50,943 bases of DNA. It comes from DAOTXN01 sp034435435. GTDB lineage: Bacteria; Chloroflexota; Anaerolineae; S140-20. The position numbers were made by a program, and so were the translations under genes. The notes below the pieces were generated by a model. The model worked only from the letters and a program-made list of their open reading frames with translations, made no database searches and had not been told where the DNA came from. Of this stretch, positions 44,445 through 50,020 are shown one piece after another. How positions within the stretch are numbered: position 1 is the stretch's first letter; the number at the start of each line of letters is the position of its first letter. The stretch lies in contig DAOTXN010000173.1 of NCBI GenBank assembly GCA_034435435.1, forward strand, positions 1 through 50,943, read 5' to 3'.

Positions 44445-44600
44445 ATGGAAGCCATCAAGTTTATCGAGTTTTACGCAATGGAAGTGGTCGTGGTCGGCGC
44501 GGTAGCGCTGACGGTGCTGGCAGGGCTGTATCAGCTCATTCGGGACAAGGCGCGGGCCAGCCGCTCTACTTCCACCCAAGCCCGAGAAGTGCATTCGTAA
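44445..44600 (+). CDS. Small single-helix membrane protein, paralogue 1
   Basis: 51 aa from ATG44445 with AAGGAGG 7 nt upstream. MEAIKFIEFYAMEVVVVG starts it, one transmembrane helix spans about residues 11-31, then a basic tail (LIRDKARASRS) suggests an inside C-terminus. Two further copies occur: at 44642 (50 aa, nearly identical architecture, ATG-EAIKFVMFYGLEIVVVG) and at 47054 (61 aa). The shared pattern is E-A-I-K-F-V-M-F near the start, then YQL(I/V)-x-(D/N)-K-x-R. I recognise no known family. Its promoter shares a module with two other nearby operons, so the proteins are probably co-induced. Confidence 0.75.
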   Translation: MEAIKFIEFYAMEVVVVGAVALTVLAGLYQLIRDKARASRSTSTQAREVHS

Positions 44601-44641
44601 CCTTTATAGAGAGACTCCCAGGTGGAGCATGGAGGTGTGAA

Positions 44642-44794
44642 ATGGAAGCCATCAAGTTCGTGATGTTCTACGGTCTGGAAATCGTGGTGGTCGGAGTGGT
44701 CGTGGTGACGGTGCTGGCGGGATTGTACCAACTGGTGCGGGACAAGATCCGCAGTCGTGCATCCACCCCCTCCCCCGAAACAGCTAAACACTGA
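44642..44794 (+). CDS. Small single-helix membrane protein, paralogue 2
   Basis: 50 aa from ATG44642 behind GGAGGTGTGAA. Strongly similar to the protein encoded 41 nt upstream: the same MEAIKF start, EIVVVGVVVVTVLAGLYQLVRDK core and basic tail (IRSRASTPSPE). It has no promoter of its own, so it is co-transcribed with paralogue 1 and ended by the terminator at 44804-44835. The conserved Glu at the membrane entry and Tyr-Gln at its end might be functional; this is inference. Confidence 0.75.
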   Translation: MEAIKFVMFYGLEIVVVGVVVVTVLAGLYQLVRDKIRSRASTPSPETAKH

Positions 44795-44803
44795 GCGGGT
44801 CAG

Positions 44804-44835
44804 GAAACCCGGTCTCCCATGGGAGACCGGGTTTC
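44804..44835. terminator. Bidirectional terminator
   Basis: GAAACCCGGTCTCCC-at-GGGAGACCGGGTTTC followed by TTTTTT on the plus strand. Lies between the small-protein operon and the convergent response-regulator gene. Confidence 0.88.
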
Positions 44836-44839
44836 TTTT

Positions 44840-45505
44840 TTAGAATGTATCTTCAAGGCCCAGCCAACCCTTTCTCAAGGCCTGTAACACGGCCTCGGTG
44901 CGCGAACCCACGCCCATTTTACCAAAGATGTTGCTCAGATGGGTTTGGACCGTGCGGATGCTGAGCACCAGCTCATCGGCGATCTCTTGGTTGGTCATGC
45001 CCCTGGCCGCCAGCTTGAGCACCTCTAACTCGCGATCGCTCAGATGATCCAAAACACTCTCTTTTACATGGCTGGGGACAGGCGCGGCGAAGCGGTTGAG
45101 GACTTTGCGGGCGATGGTCGGATGCAGGACCGATTCACCGGCGTATACGGCCCGCACGGCCCTGACCAATTCGTCGGCGCGGACGTTTTTGAGCAGATAG
45201 CCGGCAGCGCCTCCCTCCAGCAGGGCAAACACATACTGATCGTCGTCGTAAGCAGTCAACACCAGCACAGCGGTAGCCGGACAGGTGGCTTTGATGCGCC
45301 GGGTGGCCTCGATGCCGTTAAGCTTGGGCATTGCGATATCCATAATCGCCACGTCAGGACACCACTGCGCGGTCAGGCGTACCGCTTCTTCCCCGTCTCC
45401 AGCTTCGGCCACCACCTCCATATCGCTTTCTCGTTCCAGTAGCTCGCGCGTACCTTCGCGGACCACCACATGGTCGTCGGCCAGCAGGATTCTGATCTTG
45501 TCCAT
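44840..45505 (-). CDS. NarL/FixJ-type response regulator
   Basis: 221 aa. Receiver domain (ILLADDHVVVREGTRELLE, PDVAIMDIAMPKLNG with the phospho-Asp, VLVLTAYDDD, GYLLKN) and a C-terminal LuxR-type helix-turn-helix (LSDRELEVLKLAARGMTNQEIADELVLSIRTVQTHLSNIFGK). Ribosome site GAGGAGG. The cognate kinase is very likely the NarX-type protein at 42632-44185. The three near-identical promoter modules on either side are candidate targets. Confidence 0.93.
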   Translation of the reverse strand: MDKIRILLADDHVVVREGTRELLERESDMEVVAEAGDGEEAVRLTAQWCPDVAIMDIAMPKLNGIEATRRIKATCPATAVLVLTAYDDDQYVFALLEGGAAGYLLKNVRADELVRAVRAVYAGESVLHPTIARKVLNRFAAPVPSHVKESVLDHLSDRELEVLKLAARGMTNQEIADELVLSIRTVQTHLSNIFGKMGVGSRTEAVLQALRKGWLGLEDTF

Positions 45506-45523
45506 GCGCCCTCCTCAAGGGAG

Positions 45524-45551
45524 ATTATACTCTTTCCAGCGGGGAAAGCAA
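45524..45551 (-). promoter_or_regulatory. Promoter of the response-regulator gene
   Basis: On the minus strand: TTGCTT (45551-45546), a 16-nt spacer and TATAAT (45529-45524). Confidence 0.6.
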
Positions 45552-45626
45552 CCCAATGAGTTCAGCGGTCGCGCAGAAACCATACAAAAACGCCGATCCG
45601 CAAAAAAAGTGAAATGCCAGAGCAAG

Positions 45627-45694
45627 ATAAGCCTTTTGCCCAATACAAGATCGGCATTTCTCCCGATGACACGGACCGGCTCGTATGATAAGGT
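45627..45694 (+). promoter_or_regulatory. Shared promoter module, copy b
   Basis: AAGCCTTTTGCCCAATACAA, then GATCGGCATTTCTCCCG, ATGACA (45666-45671), 17-nt spacer and TAAGGT (45689-45694). Same arrangement as copies a and c; precedes the solute-binding lipoprotein gene. Confidence 0.7.
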
Positions 45695-45787
45695 AAAGAC
45701 AATAACGCCATCGGAGCTTCCGTCGGGCTGCTCCAATCCAAAACCCGCCGGATTTCCTTTAGGCAGTACGTTTGCAGGAGATGAGAC

Positions 45788-46798
45788 ATGAACAGGAGAT
45801 TGTGGTTTATCGGCATCATGGTCCTGGCGGCGGTTGCACTGACCACAACAGGCTGCGCATCCAGTTCGGCTTCTGAAGATGAGCCGCCGCGCCAGGTCAC
45901 TGTCGTGTATGCCTTTAGCACCGAGGAAGAGGTGCTGACCAAAGACATCTTGCCTGTCTTTCAGGCTTACTGGCAGCAACACAGTGGCGGCAAGCTGATT
46001 TTCACGAGCGTCTTTACCGGCTCGGAGGAAATCGCCAATGCGATTCTGGATGGCGCGCCGGCCGACGTGGCCATCCTGTCTAATGAACAACATGCTACCT
46101 GGCTGCACATCAACGATCGAGTCAAGACAGATTGGCATACCTTTCCGAACGAAGGAGTGGTCAGTCGCAGTCCCATGGTGATCGTCGTTCGCCCCGGCAA
46201 TCCATTGGACATCGCCGACTGGGCCGACTTGACTCGTCCCGACGTCAAGCTGATTCATCCCGATCCACGCACGTCGGGTGGGGCCCAGTGGGCGTTGCTG
46301 GCAGAGTATGGAGCAGCGATCCTCTCCGGCGGCGACGCGGAGGCGGCTTCCAGGCAGGTAAAAGATTTATGGGAAAACGTCATTTCCACTCCGCCCTCGA
46401 CGCGAGAAGCCATGAAAGAGTTCTTATTCGGAGTAGGTGATGCTCTGATTACCTACGAACAAGATGCGCTGCTGGCCAAGTCGCGCGGCGCGACGATCGA
46501 GGTGATTGTCCCTCCCACGACCATCATGAGCGAGCACGTGGTTGTCATGGTAGACAGCAACGTGGATCCGTGGGAACAGGATGGCGTGAGGTCTTTTATC
46601 AACTTTTTGTGGAGTGACACGGCGCAAAAAGCCTTCACACGCTACTACTTTCGGGCCGTGACCGATGAGGCTTTGAACCAGGCCGTGCCGGAATTCGGCC
46701 CCATCCAGCGGCCGTTTACCGTGAATGACCTGGGAGGTTGGGGACGGGCCTATCCCGAAATCATTCACGCCATCTGGGAAGAGCAGATTGCTAGATAG
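45788..46798 (+). CDS. Sulfate-binding-type (Sbp family) solute-binding lipoprotein
   Basis: 336 aa. Lipoprotein signal peptide (MNRRLWFIGIMVLAAVALTTTGC, lipidated Cys about 23). The mature part has the Sbp/CysP signatures: GAPADVAILSNEQHATWL, FPNEGVVSRSPMVIVVRPGNP, ADLTRPDVKLIHPDPRTSGGAQWALLAEYG and GVGDALITYEQDALLA. It should bind sulfate or a similar tetrahedral oxyanion at the outer face of the membrane. No permease or ATPase gene is nearby, so it could serve a distant transporter or act as a sensor. In a selenoprotein-rich locus selenate is conceivable. Its promoter copies the small-protein promoters. The final Ala-Arg and the stop are in a CTAG repeat. Confidence 0.82.
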   Translation: MNRRLWFIGIMVLAAVALTTTGCASSSASEDEPPRQVTVVYAFSTEEEVLTKDILPVFQAYWQQHSGGKLIFTSVFTGSEEIANAILDGAPADVAILSNEQHATWLHINDRVKTDWHTFPNEGVVSRSPMVIVVRPGNPLDIADWADLTRPDVKLIHPDPRTSGGAQWALLAEYGAAILSGGDAEAASRQVKDLWENVISTPPSTREAMKEFLFGVGDALITYEQDALLAKSRGATIEVIVPPTTIMSEHVVVMVDSNVDPWEQDGVRSFINFLWSDTAQKAFTRYYFRAVTDEALNQAVPEFGPIQRPFTVNDLGGWGRAYPEIIHAIWEEQIAR

Positions 46799-46900
46799 AA
46801 ATGCGTAGTATAGGGCCTTGTGCCCGTTTTCTTGTGCCCGTTTTCTTGTGCCCGTTTTCACGCCCACAAGGGGCTAAATTACATCTCTCCAGGCTGCTAG
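46791..46900. mobile_element. CTAG-flanked MITE-like element, copy 3 (degenerate)
   Basis: CTAG at both ends, TATAGGGCCTTGTGCCCG and three TTGTGCCCGTTTTC units, then CGCCCACAAGGGGCTAAATT as in copy 1. The left terminal repeat is missing and replaced by ATAGAAATGCGTAG, which recurs as ATAAAAATACGTAG just right of the element. Confidence 0.65.
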
Positions 46901-46930
46901 ATAAAAATACGTAGCAACGGTGGAACGAGT

Positions 46931-46998
46931 TACGCCTTTGCCGCAGTTCAAGATAAACATTTCCCTGGATGACAGTTGCCGGTCCACCATGATATGGT
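46931..46998 (+). promoter_or_regulatory. Shared promoter module, copy c
   Basis: TACGCCTTTGCCGCAGTTCA, then AGATAAACATTTCCCTGG, ATGACA (46969-46974), 18-nt spacer and TATGGT (46993-46998). Drives the third small membrane protein gene. Confidence 0.7.
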
Positions 46999-47053
46999 AT
47001 AGACGCAAGCAAAGACACGGGCAAGAGAGTAATAGAAGAAAAGAGGTTTGACC

Positions 47054-47239
47054 ATGGAAAGCGTGATGTTAGCCATCAAATTCGTGATGTTTGTGGCAAT
47101 GCAAGTCACCGTGCTGGCCGTGATAGGGGCCGTTGTAGTCGCCGCAGTATACCAAATCGTATGCAACAAAGTGCGTGAGTCGCGCCAACGAGACGAGATC
47201 ACGACCGAAGATAAACAGCAACTCCAGCAGATCCTATGA
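47054..47239 (+). CDS. Small single-helix membrane protein, paralogue 3
   Basis: 61 aa from ATG47054 (AAGAGG 9 nt upstream). MESVMLAIKFVMFVAMQVTV opens it, with one transmembrane helix about 12-35 and then YQIVCNKVRESRQRDEI and a hydrophilic tail. It aligns with the two paralogues at 44445 and 44642 through A-I-K-F-V-M-F and the basic Y-Q-x-x-x-x-K-x-R region, but has a longer tail and a Cys. It is more diverged and is transcribed alone from module copy c. A GTTGG/CCAAC hairpin and a large hairpin follow. Confidence 0.7.
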   Translation: MESVMLAIKFVMFVAMQVTVLAVIGAVVVAAVYQIVCNKVRESRQRDEITTEDKQQLQQIL

Positions 47240-47315
47240 TTGCTGTCCGCACAGTCCATAACGGGGAAGAGACAACCTCAGGCGTTCGAGAAATGACCTT
47301 CTGCAAACGGCGGGG

Positions 47316-47388
47316 GTTGGCCTCTCCAACCGAGGGGCGGTTATTCGACTAGCACCCACAGGTTAGTCAGACCGCCCCTCTACTTGTA
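47316..47388 (+). terminator. Hairpins before the FNT channel gene
   Basis: GTTGG-cctct-CCAAC (47316-47330), then GAGGGGCGGT (47332-47341) pairing with ACCGCCCCTC (47371-47380) with an inner GACTA/TAGTC, followed by TACTTGTATATTTTTG. A terminator for the small gene or an attenuator before the channel gene. Confidence 0.55.
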
Positions 47389-47422
47389 TATTTTTGTCAA
47401 ATCATCTCAAGGAGGTACACCC

Positions 47423-48352
47423 ATGTCCAACGAAATCAGAATAGATGCCTTTCTGCCAACAGAGATGGCCGAGAAAGCAGAGAGCGCGGGGATGAAAAAA
47501 GTCGGCCTGGATTTTTGGAGCATGTTCAGCCTCGCCATCCTTGCGGGGGCTTTTATCGGCATGGGAGGCGAGTTTTGTACACTCGTCAGCACCGACAACG
47601 GCCTGAGCTTCGGCCTGAGTAAACTCCTGGGTGGGCTGGTCTTCTGCCTGGGCCTGATCCTGGTTGTCATTGCCGGCGCCGAACTCTTTACCGGCAACAA
47701 CCTGATCGTGATGGCCTGGGTTAGCGGCAAGGTGACGTTAGGGCAACTGATGCGCAACTGGCTGACCGTCTACTTTGGCAACCTGACTGGCTCATTGATC
47801 ACTGTGATGATCATGTTCTTCACCCGTCAGTGGACCTTTTCCAGCTATCACGTCGGCGCGACGGCCCTGAACATCGCCAACACCAAGTGCAACCTGGCCT
47901 TCGGCGAAGCGCTGGCGCGCGGCATTATGTGCAACGCACTGGTGTGTCTGGCTGTGTGGATGTGCATGAGCAGTCGTAGCGTCGTAGACAAAATCTTTGC
48001 CATCATTTTCCCCATCACCGCCTTTGTGGCTTCCGGTTTTGAGCACAGCGTCGCCAATATGTACTTTATCCCCCTGGGCATCCTGCTCAAAAGCGAGCCA
48101 GACGTAGTGGCAGCCGCCGGCAAGACCCTCAGCGACCTGAGCAACCTCAGTTGGCAAGGCTTTATTATCAAGAACCTGCTGCCAGTGACCATCGGCAATA
48201 TCTTTGGGGGTGGCTTTATGGTGGCGGCAGTGTATTGGTTCGTTTACCGTCGCCCATTGGTGGGAAAGCACTACGGGATCCGGCAGATCATCGATCTCTT
48301 TGTCGGCTCCCCGGAGTCCCAATCAGGTCGAGACGCCGCCAAGCAGGACTAG
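47423..48352 (+). CDS. focA: Formate/nitrite transporter family channel
   Basis: 309 aa from ATG47423 with AAGGAGG 9 nt upstream. Six transmembrane helices with FNT-family sequences: AGAFIGMGGEFCTLV, VVIAGAELFTGNNLIVMAWVSG (the LFTGNN signature), WLTVYFGNLTGSL, MCNALVCLAVWM, FPITAFVASGFEHSVANMYFIP (the ASGFEHSxANM signature with the pore His) and NIFGGGFMVAAVYWF. A pentameric channel for formate, nitrite or hydrosulfide. With two formate dehydrogenases nearby, formate is the likely substrate. It ends at a strong terminator. Confidence 0.92.
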   Translation: MSNEIRIDAFLPTEMAEKAESAGMKKVGLDFWSMFSLAILAGAFIGMGGEFCTLVSTDNGLSFGLSKLLGGLVFCLGLILVVIAGAELFTGNNLIVMAWVSGKVTLGQLMRNWLTVYFGNLTGSLITVMIMFFTRQWTFSSYHVGATALNIANTKCNLAFGEALARGIMCNALVCLAVWMCMSSRSVVDKIFAIIFPITAFVASGFEHSVANMYFIPLGILLKSEPDVVAAAGKTLSDLSNLSWQGFIIKNLLPVTIGNIFGGGFMVAAVYWFVYRRPLVGKHYGIRQIIDLFVGSPESQSGRDAAKQD

Positions 48353-48386
48353 GCGCAAAAGTCCGCCGGCCTGCACAACAGGCGCT

Positions 48387-48420
48387 AAGGGCCAGGGTTC
48401 TCACACCTGGCCCTTTTTTG
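48387..48420 (+). terminator. Terminator of the FNT gene
   Basis: AAGGGCCAGG-gttctcaca-CCTGGCCCTT followed by TTTT. Confidence 0.85.
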
Positions 48421-48448
48421 TTGGACAAATCCCGGCGTTCATTATACA
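48421..48448 (+). promoter_or_regulatory. Promoter of the exported selenoprotein genes
   Basis: TTGGAC (48421-48426), a 16-nt spacer and TATACA (48443-48448), right after the terminator. Confidence 0.55.
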
Positions 48449-48497
48449 ATCGAGGCAGTTTGACCGCACCCAACACCAAAAGTTCCAGGAGCATAAT

Positions 48498-49085
48498 ATG
48501 AACAGAGCAAGAATATGGCTCATTTTGAATGTACTGCTTTTCGTCGGACTGCTGGAGGGGTGCAAATCAGCCACGACCACCCAAAGCAGCCGCAGCGGTG
48601 ATACGCCGCAGATCAACAACGCCGAGTTAAAGGTCGGCGATCCGGCTCCCGACTTTAGACTTGCAGACCACAAGGGCGGTTACGTCCGCTTGAGCGATTT
48701 GAAGGGCAAGAGCAATGTCGTCATCGCCTTCTTCCCCGCCGCCTTTACCCCCGTCTGAAGCCAGGAAATGCCCGCCCTGGACGCCGAGTTCGAGCGCTTC
48801 CAGGCGGAAGATGCCCAGGTGCTGGGTATCAGCGTAGATTATACCGCCGCCAACGCCGCGTGGGCCGAATCGTTGGGGATCGAGAATATCCTTTTATTGA
48901 GCGACTATTGGCCGCACGGCCAGGTGGCCCAACAATACGGTGTGTTGCGCAAGCAAGGCTTTACCGAGCGAGCCACTTTTATCGTGGACAAACAAGGCAT
49001 CGTCCGTTTTAAGCACATTTACGACCTGGACGAATTGCCAACCACCGCCGAGCTATTTGCGGCGCTGCAAGAGATCAACAAATAG
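48498..49085 (+). CDS. Exported selenoperoxiredoxin lipoprotein
   Basis: 195 aa from ATG48498 with selenocysteine 87 at TGA 48756-48758. Signal peptide MNRARIWLILNVLLFVGLLEGC suggests a lipoprotein (Cys22; the LEGC box is slightly atypical). Then a peroxiredoxin fold: VGDPAPDFRLADHKGGYVRL, NVVIAFFPAAFTPV-U-SQEMPALDAEFERF, VLGISVDYTAANAAWAESLG. The Sec replaces the peroxidatic Cys of AhpE/PrxQ-like proteins. The protein has no other Cys except the lipidated one, so the oxidised selenol must be resolved by a partner. Hairpin CCTGGA...TCCAGG (48776-48804) after the TGA is the SECIS candidate. The next two genes encode UxxC redox proteins. Confidence 0.92.
48756..48804 (+). promoter_or_regulatory. 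Sec UGA and SECIS candidate of the peroxiredoxin
   Basis: TGA 48756-48758, then CCTGGA-CGC (48776-48784) pairing with GCG and TCCAGG (48794-48804) with a CT bulge. Confidence 0.6.
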
Positions 49086-49097
49086 GCTAATGAGCAA

Positions 49098-49484
49098 ATG
49101 AGAAAGCTAAAACTCCCCATCGTCGTGGCCCTTGTGGCTGCGGCGCTGATCGGCGGTGTGTTCCTGGTCCAACGCGCCAGATCCGAGCCGGGCTGCGCCG
49201 GCAAGTCGCCCTGTATGCTGTATTTTTACGCGGACTGGTGACAAGTCTGCAAGCAAATGGAGCCCATCGTGAATGGGCTAGAGGAAAAATACGGGCGCGA
49301 TTTCAACATCGTGCGCGTCAACGTGGAAACCGGGGTAGGGAAACAACTGGCTCGCGAGTACGGCTGCATCGGCCAGCCGTCATTCGTCTTGTTCGACCGG
49401 AGCGGCGAGCAGGTCCGCATGCTGATGGGCGCCCAGACCGCCGCAACGTTCGAGGCGGAGATCGAGCGCATCCTGAGCAAATAA
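49098..49484 (+). CDS. Membrane-anchored selenothioredoxin-like protein 1 (UxxC)
   Basis: 128 aa from ATG49098, 12 nt after the peroxiredoxin stop, with selenocysteine 48 at TGA 49239-49241. An N-terminal anchor helix (LPIVVALVAAALIGGVFLV, about 6-24) is followed by a thioredoxin fold: MLYFYADW-U-QVCKQMEPIVNGLEEKYG, the active site UQVC replacing CxxC, and IGQPSFVLFDRSGE with the cis-Pro. Two further Cys (GCAGKSPC) precede the active site. A perfect hairpin AGCCCAT-cgtga-ATGGGCT (49261-49279) starts 19 nt after the TGA. It probably reduces the neighbouring peroxiredoxin outside the membrane. Confidence 0.92.
49239..49279 (+). promoter_or_regulatory. Sec UGA and SECIS hairpin of selenothioredoxin 1
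   Basis: TGA 49239-49241, then AGCCCAT (49261-49267), CGTGA loop, ATGGGCT (49273-49279). Same position and loop as in the next gene. Confidence 0.8.
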
Positions 49485-49489
49485 CGCGA

Positions 49490-49575
49490 GTAACCACAGA
49501 TTTCACGGATGACACGGATTCAAAGAGCAATCGGTGAAATCTGTGCCATCCGTGTTTAACTTGTCCGGGTTGGGA
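49490..49575. repeat. Dispersed hairpin repeat (ACGGAT family), copy D
   Basis: AACCACAGATTTCACGGATG ... GGTGAAATCTGTGCCATCCG arms and the TTGTCCGGGTTGGG tail. Separates the two selenothioredoxin genes. Confidence 0.75.
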
Positions 49576-49585
49576 GGTAAGCATC

Positions 49586-49972
49586 ATGCTAAACAATCGC
49601 AATACCGTGCTCTTGCTGGCCTTGGCGGGGGTGGTGATCGTTGGTATCGCCGTTTACGTCCTTTTTTTCGCGGGAACGGGCTGCAAGGATTGTCCCACCT
49701 TTAAGTACTTTCGGCTGGAAACCTGAGAATTCTGCCAAGAAATGAATCCCATCGTGAATGGGATCAGAAAAGAATACGGGCGCAAGATCAATTTTGTCTA
49801 CATCGAGCTGAGCACAGCCAGCGGCAAACAAGAGGCTCGCGACGAAGGCGTGATGGGCACACCCACCTTCCTGCTACTGAACAGCAAGGGAGAACGGGTG
49901 TATATGCTGCAGGGCGTGCTGCCCCGTGAGGTGCTGGAGCAGCAACTGGACTATTTGCTGGACGCAGAGTAA
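49586..49972 (+). CDS. Membrane-anchored selenothioredoxin-like protein 2 (UxxC)
   Basis: 128 aa from ATG49586 (GGGAGG upstream) with selenocysteine 47 at TGA 49724-49726. An N-terminal anchor (TVLLLALAGVVIVGIAVYVLFF, about 7-28) is followed by GCKDCP, then FRLET-U-EFCQEMNPIVNGIRKEYG (active site UEFC), the EGVMGTPTFLLLNSKGE cis-Pro region and a C-terminal helix. It is a paralogue of the previous gene. Its hairpin ATCCCAT-cgtga-ATGGGAT (49746-49764) lies at the same 19-nt distance from the TGA, with a compensatory pair change. Likely an exported reductase or chaperone that works on the peroxiredoxin or other substrates. Confidence 0.92.
49724..49764 (+). promoter_or_regulatory. Sec UGA and SECIS hairpin of selenothioredoxin 2
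   Basis: TGA 49724-49726, then ATCCCAT (49746-49752), CGTGA loop, ATGGGAT (49758-49764). Confidence 0.8.
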
Positions 49973-50020
49973 TTCTACCGAGAGACGAAGGACGAAAGAC
50001 GAATTGGTCCTGCGTCGTTT

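Noticed and set aside
46791..46915. Near-identical ATAGAAATGCGTAG / ATAAAAATACGTAG around MITE copy 3 as a long target-site duplication
   Set aside because: Other copies have only CTAG at their ends, and a similar GAAATGCGTAG also occurs at 44271-44281, so it probably belongs to the upstream promoter region instead.
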